From contig BLAL01000183.1 in NCBI GenBank assembly GCA_015698045.1, forward strand, positions 620,001 to 684,000: a stretch of 64,000 nt of DNA, given 5' to 3'. Origin of the DNA: Rhizophagus clarus (taxonomy: Eukaryota > Glomeromycota > Glomeromycetes > Glomerales > Glomeraceae). Under the pieces are notes generated by a model, which made no database searches, was not told the DNA's origin, and saw nothing but the letters and a program-made list of their open reading frames with translations. Numbering within the stretch: position 1 is the first letter of the stretch; each line of letters starts with the position of its first letter. Below are positions 34,685-47,100 of the stretch, one piece after another. The position numbers and the translations under genes are program-made.

Positions 34685-36202
34685 TTCAGTCATGTGAGAG
34701 ACAATCACCTGAAATGCGCCGGTAATTATATCTGCCATGCGCAGTAATAACATCAAGTGGTCACACATTTATCGATTTTTTTTACTGGTATATTTTTTAT
34801 TACGCAAGCTGAACTATTAATAAAAAAAAGCTTCCCCTGATCTTAGGCAGAAAAATTCTTGCTGAAATGAATAGGGGCTGTGCGACCTAAGATTTTCGCT
34901 CATATTAACTGTATATTACGTATATTAGATTCGTATAGACCATAGTATAGCATTCATTTATTCTCGAACTTTCCCACATGTACTCAATGAAAATTTATTA
35001 ATAAAAACTCTTCCTGACGATCTTTGTATACTTTATTGTAAATACCGTTGATCAGTTTTTTGGGATGCGATCATATTAACGTAATTTTCCCCAAAGCATA
35101 TTCCAAAGTCGATCCTGCAAATTATATAAAAAGGTGAAGTCTTAGTTAGTGAACTCTTTTATCCGTCCTGTGCAAGTAAAACAAAAAATAACAAACGAAA
35201 CTAATCAAACTTACCGTCATATTCATCATTAATATCCACAATCAATCAAATGCGCAAAGTAATAATAAGGTGGGTTGATTATTGATTGGCTAGATTCCGG
35301 AAGAACATCATCACGATATTCATCGATTTTCCCGCCTATATAGATGCTCAAAAATAAAATGGACGTATTACCTTTCTTGATCCTTTTAATATTCGTTGAG
35401 AAAATCGGCACGTGTCTAATCAAATTGCTGTGGCTTAGTATTTTTCACCTGATTCTTGACACATGCCTCGAAGTATATAAAAAATAATTCCTGTGATGGG
35501 ATATTATCTAATCTAATCAGCACCATCAGCGCAGTAAAATTGTGACATGCCTTGTATCAAAAATCTGGCGCAGTAAATCAAGAAACAATCATTCGATCCA
35601 AAAAACATTAAGCAATAATTTTCTCAAATATTTGGCGGAGTGGAATGCTACAAAAATGAAATATCATGGTAAGGATTAAATGAATTGTAACGTTAAAAAT
35701 TATGGGCATATACTTATTTCTATTCTCTGGTTCGAAATTAATATATCATGGAAAAGTTCTCTTACGGAACTTAATCTTTTACATAGTCTATGTGAGTGGG
35801 AGTGAAATTAGTGATATAGATAGGCGTAGTTATGGGTGTGATAATTTATTTCGGAAATCTAGTGTAGTAAAAGAGTATGAGGTGAGAATCTCGTAGTTAG
35901 CAAAGTATATAGGCGTATAGATAGAGAAATAATTTTATTAGCTATAGATATTTTTCAAGAATTTGAGAGAGCAAAGAAATAACTTGATGCTGGGACTCGC
36001 ATTAAATGGCCTAGGATCCGCGTACTCCCTCCCTCTTTGATAGCATCATCTTTTCTAGCATTTTCTGGTTCGTTACGTATCTTTTAATAAAATTTTCGTC
36101 TACATCGAGCTTACATTATGAGCGTTGTGGTGCATCGAAAAATTAAAAAATTAAATTTTTTTCACGCATGTGACAACTCTTTCAGACTACTCTAATAACC
36201 GC
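34685..36202. other. Intergenic part of the giant element, no gene seen
   Basis: 1.5 kb with mixed composition, richer in G/C than the window average in places. Short ORFs (35229-35423, 35702-35896) lack recognisable motifs. 'cgcagtaa' and 'cgcagtaaa' phrases recur near 34739, 35528 and 35571. Possibly regulatory; nothing firm. Confidence 0.45.
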
Positions 36203-36619
36203 GTTGCCGGAGGTTTGCAACGGATATCTTAAAGATGGAGCCTATCCCCCCTTGTGACTAAGAATATCGATTCCAATTGCCGCCATAACTCCCACCGAAC
36301 AAGAATGTTGGGTAAAGGCTAGGCAAACGCACAGACATTACTATAGCATCTGCTCGAAGGTCTTTTCGTGTAGCAGAGTACAGAAATGCTGCCGTTATTA
36401 GTGACAAGTTCATCTGAAAGAGAGTCCTGATGATGTGTTGCCGGAGGTTTGCAACGGATATTCTTAAAGACGGAGCCTACCCTGCCTTGTGACTAAGAAT
36501 ATCGATTCCAATTGCCGCCATAACTCTCTACCGAACAAGAACGTTGGGTAAAGGCTAGGCAAACACACGAACATCACTATAACATCTGTTCAAAGGTCTT
36601 TTTGTATAACAGAGTACAG
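36203..36619. repeat. Duplicated ~182-bp non-coding block (two copies, 234-bp period)
   Basis: 36203-36383 and 36437-36619 are strongly similar, both starting 'gttgccggaggtttgcaacg' and ending 'agagtacag', with 'aagaatatcgattccaattg' conserved inside. Both are G/C-richer than the surroundings and contain no ORF. Most differences are transitions. Conservation without coding capacity suggests an RNA or a regulatory unit, but I cannot identify it as tRNA, 5S or U-snRNA by eye. Confidence 0.75.
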
Positions 36620-36921
36620 TAATGACGTTTCATCAGTTTTTGCAATAATGGACTTGTAGACGAACGAAGGTTAGTTCACGTCATTGATAAAGACCATCTT
36701 TGTGTTTCACATACCTTAAAAAGATTGCAGGTTAATAAGTAAAAATCTCAGCGAAGTTGCCTTGACCTACGAAACGAACTAATATGAATACATTTTTGTG
36801 TTACGCCTGATCATGATTTTTTATTGGTTGAACACGCGTAATGATCATCACATACATCGCGTTATAAACTTTGCCAGTTAACTTTGGTAACTTACTTATC
36901 TTGATTCTTGAACATAACACC

Positions 36922-37822
36922 ATGCCCAGAGAACTAAGAAAACAAACAAAAACAACCGCAAACAAACAAAATACGAGAACTCTAAGACCTGCCCAAAGTT
37001 TAACGTCAAGACCAAATGACAGAAGCATGAACGTCTTACCATAGCACCGTAAATATAAATAGGCCAACATGGATTTTTTTTCACCTTAATGGCATCCCAG
37101 GAATCAATCGCATTGCTTCTAATGAGTTTGGGTCATAGAGTGGCCCAGATCTTTTCTCTGAACCTTCCCAGAGAGCTGAACCTTGTTTGGATTGCAAACA
37201 AGAAATTGTAAACTCACATGCTATGTTCCAATGTGATCATACTATTCACCTTAGTTGTTGTAATGCATCTTCAGTCCGCAAAGAACAATGTCCAGTGTGC
37301 CGAAGCAATGTTGTCAAACAGCTTGAAAAGCTTGGTTGGAAAAATATGAGTAGGGAAGAAAGATTGTCAGTTTTTATACATGAGGTGTCAACTGAAGTGA
37401 TGGAAATTGATAGCAATTCATCAGAAGTAACCTCTCAGGATCAACCCTCAACGATTCTACAGAAATTATCTCGAAAAGTTGGCAAGGCCGATTCCTATGC
37501 CATCTATTGCTATTACGAATTTGGCTTAGCAGTAATCAATCATCTCAATGAATTAATAGAACAAGGGCAGAAGAGGGCATGACATAAGTTAAATACTGAG
37601 GTTCAGAGATATTTACCAGCTGGTACTTCTCTAGCCGTGGCAAAGGATAAAATTAAAAAGTCTAGAAAAATGGTTGATATTTTTGGTCCTATAGGTCCAT
37701 TTAGAATTCACTATATTTGTTCATTTTCTGTAGACCAGCTCTCATATTTTAAAGAAGACGATATCAACTTCATAAAAGCAAAATTAGCAAACCCTGGGAC
37801 GCCATGCACCCATAATTCATGA
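36922..37822 (+). pseudogene. RING-H2 finger protein, decayed
   Basis: RING proteins usually act as E3 ubiquitin ligases. From 37160 the frame reads EPCLDCKQEI, then FQCDHTIHLSCC, then CPVC: C-x2-C, C-x-H-x2-H-x2-C and C-x2-C, the RING-H2 order. A likely N-terminus starts at 36922 (MPRELRKQTKTT, basic) and continues near 37089 (MASQESIALLLMSLGHR) in other frames, so an intron or frameshift lies between. After a TGA at 37580 the frame reopens with '[11 protein letters not shown]' and ends 'HNS' at 37822. That tail resembles the end of the coiled-coil gene at 33640-33720. Confidence 0.68.
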
Positions 37823-38501
37823 ATTATTTTTTACCTTTATGTCTTTATGTCTTTTTTATGTCTTTTTATTCCTTATTGTACGTATAATGATATGTCATAC
37901 TTCCCTTCAATAGAAACTCTTAGCATGTGGTCTCATAGCTGATGTGAGATCATACTAGATAATTTTGTAGATATGTCATTCTTCCCTTCAATAGTTATTT
38001 TTTAGCCTGTGTGATCTTTTTTTCTCATAATTGATAATTAGGAACATAATAGATAAATCTGTAGCGAATGAAGGGATAACAATTCTTATATGTGAAACTT
38101 TTAGTCTGAACATTCAAGCATTTAGCTTTTTTGGCTTGGCCAGCCAATTTACAATAAAAGTACTTTTCATTTTTTAATGGTTCCGCCTAGTATTTTTTAA
38201 TCAATGAATCTGCCTGCCTTCTTGCAAACTTGAAGTCAGAAATATCACGTAAAAAATTTATCTAGCTCCTCCTGCAGATTGATAGATCAAGGAGGCGGAT
38301 AGACTTTGAATTTATTTTCTATTATACAATTACATTTTGTTTTATACTATTCTACTATGTCTATAATGTACACACTTGCAGTTATGAAAAAAAAATAATA
38401 GCTAGAATAATGATTATTAATGCTATTCTCATACCCATAATACATTTAATGAAAAATAGAATCCTACTCGTCTGAACCAATTCTCTTGAAATCACAACCT
38501 A
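37823..38501. other. Intergenic, no gene seen
   Basis: Between the convergent RING and trihelix genes. It contains two similar phrases, 'gatatgtcatacttcccttcaatag' at about 37890-37914 and 'gatatgtcattcttcccttcaatag' at about 37973-37997, so a small local duplication. Nothing else is recognised. Confidence 0.5.
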
Positions 38502-39182
38502 CTAGTGATTATTGATGGTGATATTAATTACGTTCACACTTTGAGAAAAAGAGGGGAGCGTAGGAGTAGTAGGCCTAGAAGATGTAGATGCTTCCACAGA
38601 TGGCATTACCGGTCTTGACACTGGAGGGGGGGTCTCAAATAAATCTGCAATATCCGATGTTCTGGTGTTTGATGAGCGAGATGATGAATTCACCCTGCTT
38701 GATCCCTTAACGCTTTCACTACATGCTTGTCCGAATTGTGATTCTATCAAATAAAATAGATATGTTATTATCAATGAAAAACCTCTCGAAAAATTTTCTC
38801 TAAAAGCATACCAGGTTTTAGCCAGAACTTCGTTGAAAACTCCCCATATAGCTTCTCTCCAACCAAACTTCTCTTATTCCCAGTTCCTTCTCTATATTTT
38901 TTGCCGTCTATAAAATAAAAAATATATTAATCAGACAGGTCTTCGTAGAATACATGCAGAGCGTTCACCAGCAATACTTACGTAAAAAGCTTTTATGAGA
39001 CTTAAGAATTTTTTATGGCATTCCTCACCGGTGAAATAATTGGTATTTTCTTGATCGTTTATTTTTTCAGCAATGTCGTCCCAAAAGAGATGTTTCTTCT
39101 TATTTGTGGTGGCATGGTATTCGGCATTTCTCTGTTTTCATTCATCAATAAGAATACGAAGCTGGGTATCAGAGAACTCCAT
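38502..39182 (-). CDS. Trihelix/SANT-like DNA-binding protein, three exons, one in-frame stop
   Basis: Exon 1 39182-38982 encodes MEFSDTQLRILIDE, then a TGA, then 'KQRNAEYHATT...LFWDDIAEKIN', 'YFTGEECHKKF', the Trp/helix pattern of MADF/trihelix-type Myb domains. Exon 2 38907-38812 continues 'GKKYREGTGNKRS' and 'YGEFSTKFWLKP'. Exon 3 38743-38502 is Ser/Pro-rich and ends 'NVINITINNH'. Intron 2 (38811-38744) has clean GTATGC...TAG borders and joins in frame. Intron 1 (38981-38908) has GTAAGT...TAG, but the join is one base out of frame, suggesting a small deletion. Probably a nuclear DNA-binding protein carried by the element. Confidence 0.72.
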
Positions 39183-39674
39183 AGTTGACTACATGGTGAG
39201 AAGATTCTCAAAGGGTCTGTTTTATAAAAAATATCGAGTGATGTGTCAAGACAAATTAATTGATCAATATAATGATTTAATCGAATAATAACGGTGGCTT
39301 AGCTATCATGTCTATAGATCAAGGGAGGTGAAATCTGATTGGCCAATCATCTCGTGATTTATAGCAACTTGCCGAAGGCGCCTGAAACATTCCTAGAACT
39401 ATCGAGGAACTGGCAGGAAACTGAAGAGAAATAAAAATGAATATGGTTTTATTATAGTGTATAATATTTAGCCAAACATAACTTATAGTTTATTTTTTGC
39501 GAAATAAATAGCTATATAATTTACATTATGATCGCCTAGTAAAATTGTAAAATATACTATGCATGATCTGGTGACATATGATCATGTGATCAGAGTCTAA
39601 CCCCCTTACCAGATATGACGCAATCTGCGATATAAGCGTGTAAAAAATAGTACTTTTATAATCATGAAAAAAGA
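39183..39674. other. Intergenic between divergent genes
   Basis: Lies between the 5' ends of the trihelix gene (minus) and the Gag-like gene (plus), so it should hold both promoters. No conserved element is recognised. Confidence 0.45.
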
Positions 39675-42139
39675 ATGTCATTTCGTAGACCTCACCCAAG
39701 GCAGAGGAGAGCATGTGAAGAATATAAAGCTGAGCTGGAGGAGGAAAACTATTATCTTTGTAGTGAATTGCAAACAGAAGTGGATATTAATTGCCAGAAT
39801 GAAAGATGAATTAATCAACTGGAGCGAAATTATTCCTAGTGTGAGCAAGAAATTCAGAATCTCAATAGGGAAATAGAGCATCTTGAGAATACTTTAAAAG
39901 AAGAAATATCAGAACTGAAATTCAAAATCTCTAGCCTAAAAAATCAGCTATATCAAACTAGAAAAGATGTACGAGATAAGGGAAAATATATCTCTACCTT
40001 AGAAAATAAATTATTAGAGTCCGAAGAGCAAGTGAAAAAATTGTGATGTAAGATCAAGTCCATCTCATCGTGAAAAAATACTTCAAAACGAGAAAATTCT
40101 CCAGATCAATATAATTCTGATAATAATATGGCGATAATAATAGAGTTAGCGAATGCTATAGATGGATTTGTGGACAACCCAACAACGGCTAGAGAAATCT
40201 TGGCAGACCAAATCAAAAGATTAATAAGGTCAATTCGCTGTAAATATAATGGTTTGCAATAAGATATAGTTAATGAGCAGAGAAGGCGTTATAATGCAGA
40301 AGCTATCTGTGATAATGAAATTATACGAAGACAGAATGCTGAAGGTGTGGAACAAATGGTTATTGCTGACCTTCATCAGTTGCGGGCTAATGCCCAAAAC
40401 CAAGTAAAAGGAATGATAACTAGTATGGACGAGTTGAAAGCAGAAAAGCTTCTCTTACAACGAATGTATTAGCGAAAAGCTCACCATCTACAGCGAAGCA
40501 GAGGGGATGTGGGTTTATTAGAGTATAATCAGGACAGGCTCTATGAGTAATATGAGAAATGGAAAAATAAGTCCCAAGCAGAACGCCAGAATAATTTAAT
40601 TTTGCAGGCACAAATATTTGCATTACAGAATAATCTACCAAATCAAATAAATATGGTAGGAATCCCACAACCATTTTTTGACTGGGATGATAGTATTCCA
40701 GATTTTCTAGCGAAACTAAGATTATATTTGCAAAGCCAAAATGTAGATCTAGCTGATAATGCAGGAGCCCCAATAATAGGAAAAGATCAGGCAATAGGAT
40801 ATTTAAGAGGCTGTATGAGAGGAAGAGCCTTAGAATGGTTTGACGAAGAGATTACTACAAAGCAGAATTGGGAATTAACAAATTTACTTGATAATACAGG
40901 GCAGGCTAACTTAGTAGCAGTAAATGGGCTAAATGCAGATTAAATAGGAAATCAAGTATTAAATAAAGTTGTTGGTCAACCAGGAACTGCAATAGTTAAG
41001 TTGAGAGCTGCAGAAGGTCCCTAGGATGAAGATTGGTGCATAGCAGGTGGTCATCCTACTAATATTGCTATTAATGCACTAAATGCTAATGCTGGTACTA
41101 CAGTAGTTGTGCCTGGTATTCGTTTTGGTCAAGCTATATGGTGGCTAAAAACACATTTTTCTACAGTAGAAGAAGTTCAGCTTTGGGATTTGATGTATGG
41201 AACAATTAGAAAGGGATAGATGAATTATATAGAAAAATATTGCGAATAGAAAGACGAGCTAACTATAGACCTGAAGAAATACGTAGAAAGTTCTTAGATG
41301 CGCTTTCACTCCAATAGCTTGAAAAAGCTGAGGATATTGGTGAACATTTGACATTGAATGAATTAGCTAAAAAGCTTTATGAAATAGAATTACGACGTAT
41401 TGCTAAACATAAAAGAGATAGAATACCTGATCTGCTAATATCTCAACAAGCATCTAAGGATATATATGACTCTTCACCTGTTTTAGCCCCACAACAGCAA
41501 GGGATTTCCTTGATAAATATACAAAAAATATTTCAATAAGTACAGGCACAGCAAAAAACTGAAAACCAGACATTAATAAAGAAAATTACTGAATTAGAAT
41601 CTCAAATGGCTAAGCAAACACATAGATCTACTCCTCAAACTGTTGAACCTATTGAACCCATTAGACAACTGAGAGATCCATCAGCTTTTACAAAGTCAGA
41701 GGAAGGTATGAGAAATTATCACATATATGAATACTTAAAAAATTTAGGTTATATTAGCCAGAAAGAAATGGACCACGATTATCCTGTAAAACCTTTTCAA
41801 AGATCTCGTCCACAGCGAAGCAATGTCTCTGCTAGAATTGATAGAGTAAAGGAGGGAATAAATGAAACTCGTGATGCTATAAATCAACTAACAAATCAAT
41901 TCCAGAAACTAAATATACGTAAATGTGATACTTGTGAGGAAACAGGCCATAGTAAAAGTAGTTATCCTAAGCAGATTACACGATCCAATTTTAATCGGGA
42001 TTATTTTAAGTCTCTTACACCTATAAATTTCCAAAACACGCCTTCAGATTCTGATAATGATGGGGATGGTTATGATGAAGAAAATAATAGATGGCCTGGA
42101 TATGATCCACCAGAAAAAAAAACAGGTACCAGTAAATGA
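39675..42139 (+). pseudogene. Gag-like protein with coiled coil and CCHC knuckle, many stops
   Basis: Starts MSFRRPHPRQRRACEEY, followed by a long coiled coil (Glu/Lys/Leu-rich) to about 40600. A central domain from 'FFDWDDSIPDFLAKLRLYL' through 'YLRGCMRGRALEWFDEE' resembles retrotransposon Gag (capsid-like), where 'RALEWF' matches the usual G-x-A-x-x-W-F core. 'FLDALSLQ' comes later. Near the end is CDTCEETGHSKSSY, a CCHC knuckle whose last Cys has become Tyr. Stops (TGA, TAG, TAA) interrupt the coiled coil and the Gag core, for example near 39813, 39837, 40941, 41022 and 41537. It overlaps the protease start by ATGA (42136-42139). No reverse transcriptase follows, so this is a Gag-protease pair carried by a DNA element. 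Confidence 0.75.
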
Positions 42140-42864
42140 AAAGTTATCCCCAGAATCCTAAAACATATGACAAGCTATTGCCAAAGCTTTCACCAGCAAT
42201 GCGCAAAATGTGTCTATCTCGAAAGGCTCTTGAGGAGAAATCAAAAAAAGATGAGTGGTTTTCGTCCCTACAATATCTAAATGCTAATATAAATGACCTA
42301 TTAATCTCTAATTCTTTTTTAGATTTTGCAAGTGAATTTTGCTGTATGAATGATCCAGCAATCAATGCACTTGGATGAAAAGTTGATAAGCCATTTGATT
42401 TTGCTATAAAGGGCAATTCCAAATACATTACCGAAGTATTAAGATGGTTTACGGATGTACCAATCAGTATAAGGGATAAGGATAGTAAGATTGTCACAGC
42501 TACTAAAAATTTTACTTGTATTGATAATGGTGAACCCGAACTAATGCTATGTTTGGGTATGGTATGGATTCGAAAAGTTCAAGGTATTCTTGATCTGAAT
42601 AAAAATCAATTCCGAATGAAGGAAGTTACATGAAAGGATTTACACTATCCCCACTTTTAGCAAGACTCCAGAAGCCCAGGATCTGCCAAAAGAGTAGCAT
42701 GTGTCTACCGATTCCTCTAGCCTGACTAGTGAAGACTTAAAAAAAAGTGTGAAGAGCTTGAAAGACGCCTCTTGAAAACTGAAAAATGGCTTAACTTAGC
42801 ATTAAGTACTGGAAAGTTTTTCGCTGATACATGTGAATCTTTATATAAGGGTGGTATTAGCTGA
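42136..42864 (+). pseudogene. Retropepsin-like aspartic protease with coiled-coil tail, decayed
   Basis: The ATG overlaps the Gag-like stop (ATGA), which suggests translational coupling or a frameshift fusion. 'FLDFASEFCCMNDPAINALG' is where the catalytic D-S/T-G is expected; here the residues after D are F-A, so the site is damaged. 'VTATKNFTCIDNGEPELMLCLGMVWIRKVQGILD' fits the flap and the C-terminal hydrophobic-Gly block of clan AA proteases. A coiled coil ending 'ADTCESLYKGGIS' closes the gene at 42864. Stops occur near 42376, 42631 and 42658. Function would be cleavage of the Gag-like product, by analogy to retroelements. Confidence 0.68.
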
Positions 42865-42865
42865 T

Positions 42866-43355
42866 AACCCCTAAGCTTTTCACCACGATTAACTAGATTT
42901 TTAAGAAGAGATTCTACCCTAGCTTCTCGGAATTTATCAGAGGAAGAGATCACATCATTTTTGTTATTTTTTTCTACCATACTGGTTACTTCAGTAATCG
43001 GCTTTTCATCTATTTTAACCTTCTTTTTTTGACCATTCTTTTTTGGAATCACTGTAGCCGGAAGGGGTATAGATGATACTTCTGATACTACTTCAAGAGT
43101 CTGTTCTGTCTTATCAGTTTGAGAATTTTTATCCAAAGTAGGCTGATCAGAGGAAGATAAAATAAACGCTTGTTGAAGACGTTCACTATTGTTCTATATT
43201 TCATAAATTCGCCGAACACCAACATGGAATTTTTCAGCCATTTTTTTTGATGCATTGAGTATCCTGCCTCTGGATTCTCTAATTTCCTTGATATCAGCTT
43301 CTATTAATGGGGTTGCATTGAATTGATAAAATTTTTCATGGAGATGGGTAACCAT
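42866..43355 (-). pseudogene. Helix-turn-helix protein, one in-frame stop
   Basis: From MVTHLHEKFYQF, with 'LIEADIKEIRESRGRILN' and 'KKMAEKFHVGVRRIYEI', a helix-turn-helix like those of recombinases and transposases. A TAG follows directly where the pattern suggests Trp. The rest is basic and Ser/Thr-rich. The frame stays open to 42726 but would overlap the end of the protease gene on the other strand, so the true stop is uncertain. Likely a DNA-binding accessory protein. Confidence 0.6.
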
Positions 43356-43404
43356 TTTTTAGTCAGAATATATAAACAAAAAAGATACTACCAATAATTT
43401 TTCA

Positions 43405-43625
43405 ATACTTTTCAATATGTATTAATATTTCTGGTGATTTAATACATACTGGTGCCTTTCAATACATACTGGTTCTTTTCAATACATATCAGTATCCTTC
43501 AGTATATATTGGTGTCCTTCAATGCATATCAGTATTCTCTTTCAGTACGTATCAATAAGTATAAATGCGTCTCAGTGCCTTTCAGTTTGCACCAGTGATC
43601 TTTTTTCAATGAGTATCAATAGGCA
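43405..43625. repeat. ~21-bp minisatellite
   Basis: About nine imperfect copies of 'ctttcaatacatactggt' with varying linkers, just upstream of the coiled-coil membrane-protein gene. Changes between copies are mostly C/T. It occupies the likely promoter region between two divergent genes. Confidence 0.8.
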
Positions 43626-44163
43626 TTAGATTCACTAAAAAAAATAATTTGCTTTCTTATAAGATTAAGCCCTGGCTGATTTTTTTTTGCCAAAAGTAAA
43701 AAAAAAATACCAATAAAATGCCCCGATCTGTACCTTAAAAGATCTGGATAATGGTAATAAACTTGGAGATTCTCCAGCTAATTATTATACTTCCAGTCGA
43801 ACAGAGCTTGAAGAGCAACTTTTTTGCGCAAAAAAAGACCGTGAAGTTGCTATATATTGGGGAAGCCAGTTTGCGGATAACTATGATGTCTTAGATAGAA
43901 AATATAAGCGTATATAGGATAACTTTGATAAATCCAAAAATGAAAATAAAAACTTTCTGATTGGATGCACCAACTTGGAGAAGAGATAAGTTAATTGCAT
44001 TCAGAAAAAAATGAGCTTATGCTTCAAGAATATTTCTCTTGCAGATGCTGAAAGCAAATTCTCTTTTAAATTGGAGGAGATGCAAACCTTCCAATCCAAG
44101 ATGAAGAAAGAGATACAGGCTCTCCAAACTAGGGTAGAGGAATTAGAGCAGGATCTTTCTTCA

Positions 44164-47100
44164 CATTGGGAAAGTTATATCAGTTCAGATCTGCAGTGAT
44201 CTGCGATTTTGGTAGATTGCCGCTTTTTTTTATACAAATTTTAATAAAATCTGCGCAATATTGCAGAAACAGCTTTTCACGTTTTTTCAACAATTTTTTT
44301 CATAAATCTTTAACCATCTGCAACTTTAGAGATTGCCAAACATTTTAACACAAAATCTTTGAAGATTTTTAAGTATGTTCATTTTACTTTTAGTTTTGAT
44401 CGATATACTAGTACTAAACTTTTTTTAAACTTCGAAATTTTTTTTTGCAAAGAAATTTTATTTTTATTTATTTGATAAACTTTGCATAAACTTTCTAAAC
44501 TCTAATTTATTTCAAACTTCAATAAAACTTTTTTAGAGATTTTTTTTAAAAAAAAAAAAAAGTTTTTTTTTATATGCAAAATTTTAAATAACATTTTCTA
44601 TACACTAGAATATTTGTTTCTTTAAATAGTGTTGCAAAAAAATTACCAAAGAAAAAAATTGGTATTTTTTTAGGTTTAGTTTAATGGAATAGTTAAGCTA
44701 ATCAGACTTCGAACTGAATTTTCTTTAAGTTCGCAGAAAGTTTGTGCAATTTGATAATCTACATATTTTGATCATCAAAAAAAAATTTTTTACATTTTTC
44801 GAAAATAATCTTTTTAAATAAAACAGTAGAATAAAACACTACTTTTCTTTCAATTCGAAGGTAACCTTCAAAAAAAAATAACACTCTTTCTTCTTATACA
44901 CATATACGTTTTTCTAGTCTTCCCTTAGCCTGCTTAAATACTTCGAAGATAATAACAAAACTTATAATAACGTTATAATTCGTCATAAGCTGATCCCTTT
45001 ACTATTTAATGAACGTTAATAATGTTCATATTTCATTATTTTAGGGTTCAAAATGCCCTAAACTCTTCCTGGACGCTGCAGCACCAAGACTCTTTTGAAG
45101 GTAAAACCTTCAAAAATGTGTTTTTTATTGTTGATTTAATGAACGTTAATAGCGTTCATTTTTCATTTTTATTATTTTTTAAAGTCCAAAACGCTGGAAA
45201 GACAAGTTTTGGACTCCCATTTTGAAGGTTGTCTTCGAAAAAATATTTATATATTTAATTGATAAATGTTGTTAACGTTCGAATTTCATATTTTATTAGA
45301 TCCAGAACACTAAAAATGAGTATGAGTTTTGGACTCAACTTCGAAGGTACTGTAAACTTTGAAAAAAAAATGATTTTTATTTTTTATTTTAACAAACATT
45401 AGCTAATGTTTGTTTTACGTTTTATAAGTCTGGAACTCTGATGTTACAAGCTCCAGACTGAAATTTTGAAGCTAATAGGCTTAGGTAAGCTTTGACAATT
45501 ATTATTTTTTTAATGAACATTAACTAAAAGTTTGTTTGTTTTTTTTTTAGGTTCAGTCTCCCATTTTGATCCATTTCGAAGGTAAACTTCAAAATTTTTC
45601 TTTTTTCATTTTCTTAATGAAAGCTAGTTAATAATATTTATTTTGTTATTAATAAGTCTATGACACCAAAGATACGGGTTAAAGACTCCATTTGAAAAAA
45701 TAATTTTTTTTTTATTTTTACTTCAACGAACATTACTAACATTCGATTTTTATTTTTTTCTTTTTTGGTCCAATGAAATTCGAAGGTGATTCACTTTCGA
45801 ATTTTCTTAATTTTCTTTTTATTTTTATTATAAGAGTGTTACTAATATTCGTTTCTTGTTCTGGATGTCAAAGTAGGACCCTCGAAGATAACTTTAATTG
45901 TTTTTTTTATTTAATGAATGTTTACTAACATTCTTTATTTTTTTTATTCTAGGAAGCTGGGTGCATTTTTGACTTTCATTTTTCGAAGGCAAATCTTCAA
46001 ATTTTTAATTTTTTCTTTTTTTTTAATGAACGGTTTACTAACGTTCTTTAATTTTCTTTTAATCTTTCTTTGTAGATTGGGCTGAATCCCTAGAAGAAAT
46101 TTCAAGGGTAGAACTTCAAAATTTATTTAATTTCTTTTTTTAACGAAATGTTTGTCAATATTTCAGTTTTTTCTTTTTATAGGTCAGTGGCTTCCTGAAA
46201 CGTTACAGAACTTCGAAGGTATTCGAAGTTTTATTTTTTTTTGAAATTTTTTCTTAACAAAACGTTTGCAAATAATATTTCGTTTATTTGTTTCTTGTAG
46301 ATTTACGGTTACTAGACCAATTTTTCGAAAGTAAAACTTCGAAATTTTTTTTTTAACTAACATGATAACTAACGCTTTGAATTTGTTTTTTGTAGGTCCA
46401 TAACACCATCCAGACAGAATTTCAAAGGAAAATATTAAAATTTTATTATTTGTTTTTTTTAAACCAAAATGGCGACTAATATTTTTGTTTTCTCTTTTGT
46501 AATTTTGCGTCTTTCCTGGATTTTGAAGGTAGCTTCAAAAAAAATAACTTTTTTTTATTTTATCTCAATGAACGTTAACTACTGACGTTCATTTTCTTTT
46601 TTCAGGTCTGGAAATCTGAAGCTGACCGGATAATTTGAAGATAAAAAATAAACAGAAATTATTTTAATTTTTCTTTTTTATTTAAACGATGTATCTAATA
46701 TTTCCATTTATTCTTTTGTAGATTTGTGATTTTCTGGCCACTTCCTAGGTAAAATTTCGAAGGTGAAATTCCTGAATCTCTTTAGGAGTGATGCATTTTG
46801 ACGCATCTTGCTGGGTCGCACTATTCTTCGAAGGAGTTAAAGGTTGTTTGTTGGAATCGAACCAATAGAGACATTTCCAAACCATTAACAACAGATTTTA
46901 TAGTACAGTAAAGAAAGAAGAAACTTTAGTTTTAGCATTTAATAAACAGTGTAGTAAATTTATATTAGTATATGCCTTTGTTTGTAAATACTTTAATTAA
47001 ATAAATTAATTGATGCTAGTCAATGTTAAAATGCAATAATAATTATTAAATATTTTAGAAATTTTTGCAAATTTATTTTGAAAATTTCTGCAGATTTTTT

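Noticed and set aside
36203-36619. tRNA or 5S rRNA genes
   Set aside because: No cloverleaf, no A/B box with the right spacing and no 5S-like core can be seen in either copy.
36801-37070. Membrane protein ORF on the minus strand
   Set aside because: It is antisense to a better-supported basic N-terminus of the RING gene and has no recognisable motif.
39675-42864. Complete LTR retrotransposon nested in the giant element
   Set aside because: No LTRs, primer-binding site, reverse transcriptase or RNase H were found around the Gag-like and protease genes.
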